Positions 1-8,728 are shown, counted from the stretch's first letter. The stretch: DNA of 64,000 nucleotides from CAWDVH01 sp963805705 (GCA_963805705.1 CAWDVH010000005.1:310001-374000); one strand, 5' to 3'. Program-made: numbers and translations. The notes: generated by a model not told the origin, from the sequence alone.

Positions 1-1550
1 ATCGCCGGCGACGGCAGCCTGGACGAGATGATCGCGCACGCCAGGGCGATCGGCGGGGAGGCGGCCCGCCGGGCCCGCGGGGCCGGCCCCCGGCTCCGGT
101 GGCCCCGCTGCCCATCGGGGAGCACCCGGAGCTGTTCCACGGGCGGACCCACGGGTTCGTGGACCTCTGCGAGGACGTGTCGTCCAAGGACCTGCGCACC
201 GCCGTCCAGGAGGGCTACGACTCGGCTGAGCTGGCCAAGCGCTACACGACCGCGACGATGGGCCCGACCCAGGGCAAGCTGGAGACAGTCAACGTGGTGG
301 CGATCCTGGCCGAGTTCACCGGCCGGTCCATCGCCGAGACCGGGACCACGACCTGGCGGCCGCCGTATGTCCCGGTCACCCTGGGCGCGCTGGCCGGCCG
401 GGTCTTCGAGCCGGTGCGGTACTCGCCCATGCAGCCCTGGCATGAGCGGCACGGGGCCACCCCGCTCGTCGCCGGGGCCTGGATCCGCCCCGACCACTAC
501 GGCGACCCGGCGGGCGAGGCGCGCCGGGTTCGGGAGACCGTCGGCATCATCGACGTCACCCCGATCGGCAAGCTCGACCTGCGCGGGCCCGATGTCCCGA
601 GACTGCTCAACCTGCTATATGTCAACAAGTGGTCCAGGCTGGGCGTCGGCCGGGTCAGGTACGGCGTGATGTGCGCCGAGGACGGCGTCGTCATGGACGA
701 CGGCGTGACCGGCCGCCTCGGCGAAGATCACTACCTGATGAGCACGACGTCCTCCGGTGCCGAGACGGTCGCGGAGTGGGCCGAGAACTGGCTGCAGACC
801 GCGCACCGGGACTGGCAGGTGCACCTCACGCCGGTGACGACGGCGTACGCGAGCATGAACGTCGCCGGGCCGCGGAGCCGGGATCTGCTGAGCCGCGTGG
901 TGGAGGGCGTGGACCTGGACCCGGACGCGTTTCCCTACATGCAGGTCCGCACCGGCCGGGTGGCCGGGGTGGACGAGTGCGTGCTGTGGCGCATCGGGTT
1001 CACCGGCGAGCTGAGCTACGAGCTGCACGTGCCGGCGTCCTACGGGCTGCACGTCTGGGAGACGCTGCTGGCCCGCGGCCAGGACCTCGGGGCCGGCCCG
1101 TTTGGCGTGGAAGCACAGCGGATCCTGCGGCTGGAGAAGGGGCACCTCATCGTGGGCCAGGACACCGACGGGCTGACCAGGGGCTTCAGCGCCGGCCTCG
1201 ACTGGGCCATCAAGCTCGACAAGGACGACTTCGCCGGGCAGCCGGAGCTGGCCTGGCAGGCGGCCAGCGCGGACTACCCGCACCTGGTCGGGCTGCAGCC
1301 GGTGAACGGGACCGTCGTCCCGCCGGAGGCCAGCCAGATCGTCGAGGGCAGCAGCATCGCCGGGCGGATCACCTCCAGCCGCCTGTCGCCCGCCCTGGGC
1401 CGGTCGATCTGCCTGGCGCAGGTCGCTGCGCACCTGGCGGCACCGGGAACGCTGGTCGAGGTGCTGCTGCCGGACGGCCGGCGGATCCCGGCGCGGGTGA
1501 TGGAGGGGCTGGCTCACTTTGACCCAGGCGGGGAGCGGATGCGTGCCTGA
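1..1550 (+). CDS. soxA: Sarcosine oxidase alpha subunit, C-terminal half (5' truncated, apparent frameshift)
   Basis: This is the C-terminal half of the large subunit of heterotetrameric sarcosine oxidase, which demethylates sarcosine and passes the one-carbon unit to tetrahydrofolate. The aminomethyltransferase (GCV_T-like) folate domain fills roughly the last 370 codons, preceded by the family motifs VDLCEDVSSKDL and RPPYVPVTLGALAG. The conserved protein runs in frame 3 from a GTG at 99 to the TGA at 1548-1550. Bases 1-95 show perfect G/C third positions in frame 1 instead and encode a GDG-containing stretch like the end of the FAD domain. A one-base shift in the GC-rich stretch 65-115 therefore seems to break the frame, either as a sequencing error or as a real lesion. 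The family is normally about 950 residues, so the first half lies outside the window. soxG follows with an 8-base overlap. Confidence 0.85.
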   Translation, partial: RRRRQPGRDDRARQGDRRGGGPPGPRGRPPAPVAPLPIGEHPELFHGRTHGFVDLCEDVSSKDLRTAVQEGYDSAELAKRYTTATMGPTQGKLETVNVVAILAEFTGRSIAETGTTTWRPPYVPVTLGALAGRVFEPVRYSPMQPWHERHGATPLVAGAWIRPDHYGDPAGEARRVRETVGIIDVTPIGKLDLRGPDVPRLLNLLYVNKWSRLGVGRVRYGVMCAEDGVVMDDGVTGRLGEDHYLMSTTSSGAETVAEWAENWLQTAHRDWQVHLTPVTTAYASMNVAGPRSRDLLSRVVEGVDLDPDAFPYMQVRTGRVAGVDECVLWRIGFTGELSYELHVPASYGLHVWETLLARGQDLGAGPFGVEAQRILRLEKGHLIVGQDTDGLTRGFSAGLDWAIKLDKDDFAGQPELAWQAASADYPHLVGLQPVNGTVVPPEASQIVEGSSIAGRITSSRLSPALGRSICLAQVAAHLAAPGTLVEVLLPDGRRIPARVMEGLAHFDPGGERMRA

Positions 1551-2196
1551 CATGATCGCGCGGAGCCCGGTCCGCCCGGTTCAGCCCGCTGTCGTGGGCG
1601 GCTGGGAGGTGACCGGGCGGCGTACTGCCGCTGCACTGACCCTGACTGATCTCACCCCGCTGGCCAAGGCGGGGGTGCGGGCCGGCGGCGACGGCGCCGT
1701 GGCGCGGGCGCTGGGCGTGCCGTTCGGCCGGGCCGCCCGCGATCATGCGGGAGCGCTGGTTATCGGCTCGGGACCGGGGGAGTGGCTCGTGCTCGGCGCC
1801 GCCGGGCACGAGCGCGCGCTGCGGCACCGGCTGGCGGAGATGGCGGCGCAGGCCACGGCGCAGGCCGCGGGCCAGGAGCTGGTGACGGTCCTGGACCTCA
1901 CCCACGGCCGCGCGCTGATGCGGCTGACCGGGACGATGGCCGCCCCGGTGCTGGCCAAGGTCTGCGCCATCGACCTGGCTGACGCCAGCACGCCCGACGG
2001 AGCGGCCTTCCGCTCCTCAGTCGCCAGGGTGGTCACCGACGTGGTCCGAGACGATCACCAGAGCGCATCGGGGCCCGTCCCTTCCTACCTGCTGCACTGT
2101 GAGCGCTCCTACGGCCAGTACCTTTTCGGCGCCCTGCTGGATGCGGGCGCCGAGTTCGGCCTGGACATCGACGGCTTCCGCCCTCCCGGCATCTGA
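1543..2196 (+). CDS. soxG: Sarcosine oxidase gamma subunit
   Basis: Small gamma subunit of heterotetrameric sarcosine oxidase, a cytosolic flavoenzyme of sarcosine and glycine-betaine catabolism. It is about 217 residues, normal for SoxG, and shows the fold typical of the family, with SGPGEWLVLG near the middle, a DLTHGRALMRLTG segment and a C-terminal ERSYGQYLFGALLDAG stretch. The GTG at 1543 is preferred over the upstream TTG at 1519 because a GGGGAG ribosome site lies about 8 bases upstream of it; an ATG at 1552 is the other option. It overlaps the 3' end of soxA, so the two are translationally coupled. The next gene is on the other strand. Confidence 0.85.
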   Translation: MPDMIARSPVRPVQPAVVGGWEVTGRRTAAALTLTDLTPLAKAGVRAGGDGAVARALGVPFGRAARDHAGALVIGSGPGEWLVLGAAGHERALRHRLAEMAAQATAQAAGQELVTVLDLTHGRALMRLTGTMAAPVLAKVCAIDLADASTPDGAAFRSSVARVVTDVVRDDHQSASGPVPSYLLHCERSYGQYLFGALLDAGAEFGLDIDGFRPPGI

Positions 2197-2227
2197 GCCG
2201 GGCGTCAGCCCGGCCGTGGCCGGGAGC

Positions 2228-3016
2228 TCACATCGTGAAGCGGAGGTTGCGGGCGGCGCGCTCGCCGAGTTCGCTGTCACCGGTCCAGCGGACCGTGCCG
2301 GAGTCGATGGCACCCTGCGGGTCAATCCGCCCGCAGGCCAGCTGGATGAAGGTGACCGAGTCGGTCGTCAGCTCGACGTCGGGGTGCTCGACGTGATCCA
2401 CCACCGCGGCCCGCCCGGCCACGACGACGGACAGGTCGCGCTGCAGCGGGCCGGTCAGGTGGAAGACGATGCTGCGGCCGTCAGGCAGGCCGGCCTTCTT
2501 GCCGACGATGTAGCCAAGCGAGCCCTCGACCTCGGCGAGCGCGATCTCGGCCCGGGGGCCGGTATCGTCGGTCGGCAGGCCGAGCGGGGTGGTGATGTCG
2601 CGCTCGTGCACCCAGAAGTCGAAGACCCGGATGCCCAGGAAACGGCCGTAGGTAGCGGGACCGACCGGTGTCCACGACGGGCGCTCCAGGTCATCCTGGC
2701 TGAGCGCGGCCAGGTCGCGCCGGCGCCCGGCGAGCACGTCCGCGACCAGGGCGGCGAAACGGCCGTCCGGCAGGCCGGCGGACTGCGTCACGAAGGCCGC
2801 CGCCCGGTCGAACGGCGGTGGTACGTCGGCGCGGTCGGGCAGCCACCCGGCCAGCACGTGCTCGACGCTGGCCAGGTGGCTGATCACGCCGCGTACGGTC
2901 CAGTCCGGGCACAGGGACTGCGCCTGCCATCCGGCGTCGCCCAGGTCGGCGCACACCGCCTCGATGGCGGCATAGGACTGGTCGAGCGCGCCGGTGATCG
3001 TGGCCAGGTCGTTCAT
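2228..3016 (-). CDS. Mycothiol-dependent maleylpyruvate isomerase-family protein
   Basis: A 262-residue protein of the MDMPI/DinB-like family. The N-terminal four-helix bundle contains the characteristic CPDWTVRGVISHLASVEH stretch (about residues 36-53), whose histidine belongs to the metal site of this fold. The remainder matches the C-terminal domain of mycothiol-dependent maleylpyruvate isomerases. Family members use mycothiol, the actinobacterial thiol, for isomerisation or transfer reactions; the substrate here cannot be told. The ATG at 3016 overlaps the stop of the DsbA-like gene upstream (ATGA), so the two form one transcript. The pairing of a mycothiol-fold enzyme with a thioredoxin-fold protein suggests a shared thiol or detoxification job, which is inference. 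Confidence 0.8.
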   Translation of the reverse strand: MNDLATITGALDQSYAAIEAVCADLGDAGWQAQSLCPDWTVRGVISHLASVEHVLAGWLPDRADVPPPFDRAAAFVTQSAGLPDGRFAALVADVLAGRRRDLAALSQDDLERPSWTPVGPATYGRFLGIRVFDFWVHERDITTPLGLPTDDTGPRAEIALAEVEGSLGYIVGKKAGLPDGRSIVFHLTGPLQRDLSVVVAGRAAVVDHVEHPDVELTTDSVTFIQLACGRIDPQGAIDSGTVRWTGDSELGERAARNLRFTM

Positions 3017-3702
3017 GGCGTCTCCTTCTGGATGGTCGCCCAGTCCCTGGCCTCCAGGTAGGGCCGGAAGGTGCTGGCGATGGCCTGCAGGTCCCCCGGC
3101 TGCTTCGGGCGCTGCACCTCGTACAGGCTCGGGAACTGCAGCCAGCCGGTCAGCAGCTCCCACAGCCGGATGGCGGCCTGGCCCGCGGGCGGCTCGATCA
3201 GCACGGGCCCGAACAGGGCCTGGTCATCGGCGAAAACGAGCGTCGGCACGCCCCAGCCGCCGAGACCGGTCACCCGGTCGTGATCGGCTCGCACCTCGTC
3301 GTGCGTGCTGGGGTCAGCCATGGCCTGACCCACCAGTGCGGGATCGAGTCCGAGCTGGGTGATCAGGTCCTCGGCGACCTCCCGCCGGTGCGGCTTGTGC
3401 CCGTGCACATGCAGCGCCGTGCCCGCGGCCCAGTACCAGCGGTCGAGGAGGTCAGGGTCGATGCGCCGCAGCAGCGCGCCGATCCGCATCATCGACCAGC
3501 CGTAGGACCAGTCCCGCTCCCATGGGTGCTTCTTGCCGTCGGCCCGGTTGATCTCCTCGAGGCTGAAGAACCGCCAGCGCACGTCCAGGCCGAGCTGGTC
3601 CCGCACGTCGCGCATCCAGATCGACGCCTGGTACGCCCACGGGCACATGACGTCAAAGTGAAAGTCAACCCGGCGGAAGTCAGCGATGGCCGCCGTGGTC
3701 AT
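3013..3702 (-). CDS. DsbA-family thioredoxin-fold protein, CPWA active site
   Basis: A 229-residue cytosolic protein of the DsbA/FrnE group, which also contains the mycobacterial mycothiol-dependent nitroreductase. The N-terminal strand leads into DVMCPWAYQAS, so the first cysteine (about residue 20) is kept but the second position of the CxxC is alanine. Such a monothiol site fits glutathione/mycothiol-transfer chemistry better than disulfide exchange. The GWGVPTLVF segment near residue 150 is the expected cis-proline loop. The start at 3702 is chosen because homology begins there; the open frame upstream overlaps the neighbouring gene. It overlaps the downstream MDMPI-family gene by four bases. 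Confidence 0.8.
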   Translation of the reverse strand: MTTAAIADFRRVDFHFDVMCPWAYQASIWMRDVRDQLGLDVRWRFFSLEEINRADGKKHPWERDWSYGWSMMRIGALLRRIDPDLLDRWYWAAGTALHVHGHKPHRREVAEDLITQLGLDPALVGQAMADPSTHDEVRADHDRVTGLGGWGVPTLVFADDQALFGPVLIEPPAGQAAIRLWELLTGWLQFPSLYEVQRPKQPGDLQAIASTFRPYLEARDWATIQKETP

Positions 3703-3712
3703 CGGCGCTGTC

Positions 3713-4621
3713 TCACTGAGCACGGCTGGCCAGGGCCCTGACCGCGAAGGTGCCGGGCGGAGGGGCGGGAGAGGGCTGGGCCCGCGCATCAGTGATCGGG
3801 CTGGCTCCCGCGGCGAACCGGCCCAGCTCGCCGCCATGGACCAGCCGTCCTGGATACGGGTCACCGGCCGCGCGCCGGGCCAGCCCGGCAACGGGCAGGC
3901 CCTGCTGCGCAGCGGCCACCACCAGGTTGCCGAACCTGCGGCCGCGCAGCACCGCCGCATCGGCGATCAGGCAGGCCTGCGGGAACACCGAGCAGATGGT
4001 CGCCACCCGCGCGCGGGCATGCGCCAGCGGGGGGCCATCGCCGACGTTGGCGGCGAAAATGCCCGACGGGGCCAGCGCACGGGCCACGGCGAGGGCAAAC
4101 TCGGCCGACGTCAGATGCGCCGGAGTGCGCGCCCCGTCGAAGAGATCTGCTACCACCATGTCAAAGGACCCGGCCGGGACCTGCTCGACCACCGCGCGGG
4201 CATCTGCGACCCGAATGCGCACCCGGCCCGCCCGGTGGCCGTTCCCGCGCCCCGGCTGGCCGAGGGGCAGCCGCCGCCGGACCAGCTCCGCCAGCGCGCC
4301 GTCCGACTCGACCGCCAGCTGGCTGGACCCTGGCCGGGTCGCCGCCACGTACCGCGCCAGGGTCAGGCCGCCCGCGCCGAGGTGCAGCACGCGCAGTGGC
4401 TCCCCGGCCGGTGCCGCCAGGTCGATCAGGTGCCCGAGCCGCCGCATGTACTCGAACTCCAGGTACTGCGGATCATCGAGGTCCACGTGTGACTGCGGGG
4501 TGCCGTCCACCAGCAGCGTCCAGGCCCCGGGCCGGTCAGGGTCGCCGACCAGCTCGGCGACGCCCGAATCGACGTCCTGCCGGGCGGCCGGCACGCTGCT
4601 GCCGTGCTGCCGGTGTGACAT
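3713..4621 (-). CDS. Spermidine synthase-like methyltransferase-fold protein
   Basis: A 302-residue protein of the spermidine-synthase-like group, with a Rossmann nucleotide site at LRVLHLGAGGLTLARYVA (about residues 76-93) and the follow-on motif VVADLFDGARTPAHLTS (about 160-177). The LEFEYMRR region near residue 55 matches the N-terminal gatekeeping part of these proteins. Many actinobacterial members of this group are annotated as fused MFS/spermidine synthases; this one has no membrane part. Whether it transfers an aminopropyl group is unknown. It lies 10 bases upstream of the DsbA-like gene and may share its transcript. Confidence 0.75.
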   Translation of the reverse strand: MSHRQHGSSVPAARQDVDSGVAELVGDPDRPGAWTLLVDGTPQSHVDLDDPQYLEFEYMRRLGHLIDLAAPAGEPLRVLHLGAGGLTLARYVAATRPGSSQLAVESDGALAELVRRRLPLGQPGRGNGHRAGRVRIRVADARAVVEQVPAGSFDMVVADLFDGARTPAHLTSAEFALAVARALAPSGIFAANVGDGPPLAHARARVATICSVFPQACLIADAAVLRGRRFGNLVVAAAQQGLPVAGLARRAAGDPYPGRLVHGGELGRFAAGASPITDARAQPSPAPPPGTFAVRALASRAQ

Positions 4622-4655
4622 AGCCACCAGTATCGCCCCCGCCCGCGCGCCAGGC

Positions 4656-6470
4656 CTACGCGGCGAGGTCAGCGTAGCGGCCGTTGTCAGCGATGAGGCT
4701 GGTGTGGGTGCCGGCTTCGACGATGTGGCCATGATCCAGGACGGCGATCTGATCAGCGTTGCGCACGGTGGAGAGCCGGTGGGCAATGGTGATGGTGGTG
4801 CGGCCCGTGGCGAGGGTGTCGAACGCCTTCTGGACGGCGCGCTCGGTCTCGGTGTCCAGTGCGCTGGTGGCCTCGTCCAGCACGAGCACTCGCGGGTCGC
4901 GCAGCAGGGTCCGCGCGATGGCGATGCGCTGCTTCTCGCCACCGGAGAAGCGATACCCGCGGGAGCCGACCATGGTGTCATAGCCGTCGGGCAGGGAGGC
5001 GATCAGGTCGTGGATCTGGGCGGCGCGGGCGGCGTCCTCGATCTCGGCGTCGGTGGCCAGGGGCCTGGCGTAGCGCAGGTTCTCCCGCACCGTGGTGTGC
5101 AGCAGGTAGGTCTCCTGGCTGACGACGCCGACGACGGCGGCGAGGTCGGTGAGCCTCATGTCGCGGATGTCGATGCCGTCGACGAGGACCCGGCCGCTGG
5201 CGGGGTCGTGCAGGCGGGCGATCAGCGAGGCGACGGTGGTCTTGCCGGATCCGGTCTCGCCCACCAGGGCCAGCGTGCTTCCGGCCGGCACGTCCAGGTC
5301 AACGCCGGTAACGGCGGCCCGGTCGGCACCGGGGTAAGTGAAGCTGACGTCCTCGAGCCGGACGTGCCCGTCGATCCGGGCTGGATCGATCTCGGCTGGC
5401 TGGGCGGGGTCGTCGACCTCGACGGGCAGGTCGAGGTACTCGAAGATCCGCGCGAAGAGCGCCAGTGAGCTGACCACGGAGACGCTGGTGTTGAGCAGGC
5501 CGGTCAGGGGCCGGAAGAGGCTGTTCTGCAGGGTGGTGAAGGCGATCAGGGTGCCGATGGATATCGTCCCGGCGGTGACCGGCAGGCCGGCGGCGAGGTA
5601 GATGATCGCGGGGATCGCGGCGAAGATGACGCTCAGCGAGGCCATCCGCCAGCGCCCGGCCAGCTGAGAGCGCAGCTCGAGGTCGATCAGGCGCGCCGAG
5701 GATGCGGTGAACCGCTGCACCAGGGACGGGCCGGTGCCCATCGTCTTGGCCAGCTGGACGGCATTGATCGACAGTCCCTCCTCGATGGTGACGTTGAGGT
5801 CGGCCAGCTCGCGCTGCTGCTGGGTGGTGATGGCCCGGCGCATGCGGGCGACCTTGCGGGTCAGGTAGATCGCGGGTGGCATGACGACCAGCGAGATGAG
5901 GGAGAGCTGCCACGACAGGACGATCATGGCTACGGCGGTGGCTATCGCGGTGGTGAGGTTGGCGGCGATCGAGGTCGCGGTCGAGGTCACGACCGATTCC
6001 ATGCCGCCGATGTCGTTGGTGATGCGGGACTGGACCTCGCCGGTGCGCGTGCGGGTGAAGAAGGCAATCGACTGCCGCTGCAGGTGGGCGAAGACGCTGG
6101 TCCGCAGCCCGTGCATGACGTGCTGGCCGACCTTGGTGCTGATCCAGGTCTGGATCACCCCGAGGGCCGAGGTGACGGCGGCGACGGTGACCATGCCGGC
6201 CACCAGCCAGGCCAGCAGGTGCACGTTCCTGTCCGGCAGGGCGGTGTCGATGACCGCGCGGAGCAGGAACGGCGAGGCCAGCCCGACGATGGAGGAGGCG
6301 ACGATGATAGCGGTGACGATCGCCAGCGGCCAGCGGTGACCCGTGAACAGCCGCGCGATGCGGCGCAGCGACACCTCGCGGGCCTGCGCCTTCTCGGCGG
6401 CGGTGACCGTCTTCGCGCCGCGGCCCCGGCCAGCGCTGGTGGTTTCTCGATTCGTGGGTGGTGACTCCAA
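4656..6470 (-). CDS. ABC transporter, fused permease and ATPase (exporter type)
   Basis: A 604-residue half-transporter of the MsbA/multidrug-exporter type. Six membrane helices fill about residues 45-320; the nucleotide-binding domain follows, with Walker A GETGSGKTT near 405, signature FSGGEKQR near 510, Walker B VLVLDEAT near 530 and the H-loop in IAHRLST. The N-terminus is a short charged cytosolic tail. The predicted start is a TTG at 6470 without a good ribosome site, so the true start could be slightly internal. It is divergently transcribed from a MarR regulator across 81 bases containing a near-perfect palindrome, so drug- or metabolite-responsive control by that regulator is likely. 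It probably works as a homodimer. Confidence 0.9.
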   Translation of the reverse strand: MESPPTNRETTSAGRGRGAKTVTAAEKAQAREVSLRRIARLFTGHRWPLAIVTAIIVASSIVGLASPFLLRAVIDTALPDRNVHLLAWLVAGMVTVAAVTSALGVIQTWISTKVGQHVMHGLRTSVFAHLQRQSIAFFTRTRTGEVQSRITNDIGGMESVVTSTATSIAANLTTAIATAVAMIVLSWQLSLISLVVMPPAIYLTRKVARMRRAITTQQQRELADLNVTIEEGLSINAVQLAKTMGTGPSLVQRFTASSARLIDLELRSQLAGRWRMASLSVIFAAIPAIIYLAAGLPVTAGTISIGTLIAFTTLQNSLFRPLTGLLNTSVSVVSSLALFARIFEYLDLPVEVDDPAQPAEIDPARIDGHVRLEDVSFTYPGADRAAVTGVDLDVPAGSTLALVGETGSGKTTVASLIARLHDPASGRVLVDGIDIRDMRLTDLAAVVGVVSQETYLLHTTVRENLRYARPLATDAEIEDAARAAQIHDLIASLPDGYDTMVGSRGYRFSGGEKQRIAIARTLLRDPRVLVLDEATSALDTETERAVQKAFDTLATGRTTITIAHRLSTVRNADQIAVLDHGHIVEAGTHTSLIADNGRYADLAA

Positions 6471-6504
6471 GAGGTTGCTCGATTCTGTCGAGGTATTGCT
6501 GAGG

Positions 6505-6523
6505 TTGCCTCAATATGAGGCTA
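6505..6523. promoter_or_regulatory. Candidate MarR operator between exporter and regulator
   Basis: The stretch TTGCCTCAATATGAGGCTA is a palindrome with half-sites TTGCCTCA/TGAGGC(T)A around a 3-base centre. The inner 15 bases (6507-6521) are perfectly symmetric and one outer base breaks symmetry. It lies in the divergent promoter region of an ABC exporter and a MarR gene, the usual place for MarR autorepression. The octamer GAGGTTGC also occurs twice, at 6471 and 6501. Confidence 0.55.
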
Positions 6524-6551
6524 CAACAGGAATCGCTGGTACGCTATTCCG

Positions 6552-7016
6552 GTGAGCCAGGACATTCCGGTGACCCAGGACCCCGGCGCGACCGGCCGGC
6601 CGGACGCCGACGGTGACGAGTCGCTGTCGGAGGCATTCTGGTCCGTCGCGCGCCAGCTGCGGGAGGCGTCCCAGGAGACCCTGGCTCCCTGGGACATCGC
6701 CCCTTCGCACTGGCGGGCCCTGCGCGTGCTGAAGCGCCACGGGGCCATGCGACCGTCGGAGCTGTCGGATCACCTGCACATCGCGGCGCGCTCGGCCACC
6801 GAGGTCGTGGACGCCCTCGTCGCCCGGGCCCTGGTCGAACGGCGGCCCGACCCCGACGACCGGCGGGCCACCCTGGTGGAGGTGACCGAGCACGGCACCA
6901 GCGTCCTGGACGCGATCCGCGCGGCCCGCGGCACCGAGGCGGAACGGGCCTTCGGCCGGCTCAGCCCGGCCGACCGCGCCCACCTCGCCCGAATTCTCCG
7001 CCAGCTCAGGGACTGA
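6552..7016 (+). CDS. MarR-family transcriptional regulator
   Basis: A 154-residue winged-helix regulator. The recognition part MRPSELSDHLHIAARSATEVVDALV and the wing PDPDDRRATLVEVTEHG (about residues 65-115) are typical of MarR. Helices before and after would form the dimer interface. It starts at GTG 6552, 29 bases downstream of the palindrome at 6505-6523, and diverges from an ABC exporter. The likely arrangement is that it represses both genes until a ligand, possibly the exporter's substrate, releases it. Its stop lies four bases from the stop of the convergent gene, so no separate terminator fits between them. Confidence 0.85.
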   Translation: MSQDIPVTQDPGATGRPDADGDESLSEAFWSVARQLREASQETLAPWDIAPSHWRALRVLKRHGAMRPSELSDHLHIAARSATEVVDALVARALVERRPDPDDRRATLVEVTEHGTSVLDAIRAARGTEAERAFGRLSPADRAHLARILRQLRD

Positions 7017-7020
7017 CCGG

Positions 7021-8175
7021 CTACGGTGCCGGCTGACCCAGCGGGTGCGGGTAGGCCGGCGAGCGATGCTGGAAGGACAGGATGCGCGGGTTCTGGATGA
7101 CTCCGTCCCGGATCTCGATGGCCCGGTGGATGGTCGGGTTGGTGTCCCACGACGGGGGGCCGGTGAGCACCGGACGCAGGTGCGGCAGCAGGGCCTCGCT
7201 GATCTCCCAGGTGGCGGAGTCCCACAGGTACGACGGGCTGTGGTCGACGCCGTAGTAGCGGACGTTATGGCCCACCTCGATCATCGGCTCGGCGAAGGAC
7301 GTGGGACGCGCCCAGCTGAAGCCCATGCCCTCGTCGCAGGACACGTCGACGATGAGGCTGCCGGGGGAGAAGGAGCTCAGGTCGTCGCCGGTGACGAACA
7401 TCAGCGGCGCGTCGGTGTCCTGCAGCACGCAGTTGACCACGATGTCATGCTCGGCGAGGAACGCCGCCAGCGGCACCTGGCCGCTCTCGCACAGCGCATG
7501 GCAGCGGCTCGGGTCATCGGCGTCCTGCTCGAAGCGCACCATCCGCGCCGAGTGGATCGGCGAGGCGACCGCGTTGATGTCACGGTGGGTCAGGACGTCG
7601 ACATCGTTCACGCCGTGCGCGTTCAGGGCGGTGACCGCGCCCCGCCCGGCTGCCCCGAAGCTGATGACGGCGGCCCGCAGCCGCCGGCCATACTCGCCCG
7701 TGGTCCCGGTCAGCTCCAGGGCATGCAGGACCGAGCAGTAGCCGGCGAGCTCGTTGTTCTTGTGAAAGACGTGCAGGCTGAACGAGCCATCAGCCGACCA
7801 GTAGTTCATCGCCTCAAACGCGATCAGCGTCAGCCGCCGGTCGATGCTCAGCTGGGTGATCTGCTCGTCCTGGACGCAATGCGGCCAGCCCCACAGGACC
7901 TGCCCCGCCTGCAGCTGCGCGACGTCCTCATGCTGCGGCTTGGGGAGCAGGACCACGTCGCATTCGGCCAGGAGCGCCGCACGGGTGCGGAGCCCGGCGA
8001 CGTGGCGCGCCAGCTGCTCGTCGGGCACGCCGAAGCGCTCGCCGTAGCCGTGCTCGAGGTAGACGCGCTCCCGCAGGTCGGGCTCGATCCGCTCGAGGTG
8101 CAGCGGGTGGATCGCTAGCCGGCGCTCATGTTCTTTCCGTGACCGCGATATGACTCCGAGAGTCAGCTCATCCAT
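7021..8175 (-). CDS. N5-(carboxyethyl)ornithine synthase / alanine dehydrogenase family protein
   Basis: A 384-residue protein of the alanine dehydrogenase/PNT family. The N-terminus LTLGVISRSRKEHERRLAIHP carries the conserved Arg-Lys-Glu-Arg-Leu substrate-binding string, and ISFGAAGRGAVTALNAHG near residue 170 is the nucleotide-binding loop. Members closest to this pattern are annotated as N5-(L-1-carboxyethyl)-L-ornithine synthase, an NADPH-dependent opine-type enzyme joining pyruvate and ornithine. A lysine- or alanine-type dehydrogenase cannot be excluded. It starts with ATG at 8175, 62 bases downstream of a DUF2795-like gene on the same strand, and runs into the convergent MarR gene. Confidence 0.75.
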   Translation of the reverse strand: MDELTLGVISRSRKEHERRLAIHPLHLERIEPDLRERVYLEHGYGERFGVPDEQLARHVAGLRTRAALLAECDVVLLPKPQHEDVAQLQAGQVLWGWPHCVQDEQITQLSIDRRLTLIAFEAMNYWSADGSFSLHVFHKNNELAGYCSVLHALELTGTTGEYGRRLRAAVISFGAAGRGAVTALNAHGVNDVDVLTHRDINAVASPIHSARMVRFEQDADDPSRCHALCESGQVPLAAFLAEHDIVVNCVLQDTDAPLMFVTGDDLSSFSPGSLIVDVSCDEGMGFSWARPTSFAEPMIEVGHNVRYYGVDHSPSYLWDSATWEISEALLPHLRPVLTGPPSWDTNPTIHRAIEIRDGVIQNPRILSFQHRSPAYPHPLGQPAP

Positions 8176-8237
8176 GCGCGCTCCCTCGCTCGATCCTCGT
8201 GCCGCACATGCCTCACCTCACCCGTTCCGGGCGGGCC

Positions 8238-8636
8238 TCAGGCCGGGCGCTCTTCGACGGGCAGCCCCAGCGCCGGAAGCAGCTCGCCCAGGCTGGCGAA
8301 CGCGGCATCGTCCGGGAGCGACGACACCAGGTCCAGCAGCCGCTGCTCGGCCTGGTCCGCCGTCAGGGCCTCGAGCAGATGTGCCCTGGTCGCCGGGAAC
8401 GTGGTGCGGTCCAGGTGGCGGGCCAGGTCGCTGCGCAGCTCGATGGCCTGCCAGTCCTCGCCGGTTCCGGCGAACCTGCCCTCCGGGGCCCAGGTCGCCT
8501 CGCCCTCGCCCTCGTCCTCGCCTGATGACTCGGGCTCCGGCCATTCCTCGCCGTGCGCCTGCAGCTCGCTGCGGTCCTGGCGCTTGATCGCGTCATCCTC
8601 CACCGGTCCGTGCGTTCCGCTGATCTGCTCGCTCAT
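8238..8636 (-). CDS. DUF2795-like small acidic protein
   Basis: A 132-residue acidic protein. The N-terminal 60 residues are rich in Glu, Asp, Gly and Ser and look disordered; the C-terminal part (ELRSDLARHLDRTTFPATRAHLLEAL and onward) resembles the small helical DUF2795 domain, whose function is unknown. The ATG at 8636 is preferred over the one at 8642 because a GAGG site sits 7 bases upstream of it. It is a cytosolic protein with no membrane segment. Confidence 0.6.
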   Translation of the reverse strand: MSEQISGTHGPVEDDAIKRQDRSELQAHGEEWPEPESSGEDEGEGEATWAPEGRFAGTGEDWQAIELRSDLARHLDRTTFPATRAHLLEALTADQAEQRLLDLVSSLPDDAAFASLGELLPALGLPVEERPA

Positions 8637-8728
8637 TGGCATGCCTCGCTAAGAGGACGGCCAGGTGCCCAGGGTCCCTGGCCGGCTGATGGCTAGTCCG
8701 GAATTCATTAGATCAGCTGCGCCCGTGA

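Noticed and set aside
615..1553. Long minus-strand open frame of 312 codons opposite soxA
   Set aside because: It is antisense to a clearly conserved protein; high G+C makes long stop-free shadow frames. Its translation is Arg/Pro/Gly-rich without a motif.
3750..5468. 572-codon plus-strand frame opposite the spermidine-synthase-like and exporter genes
   Set aside because: Covers two well-supported minus-strand genes and has no conserved motif.
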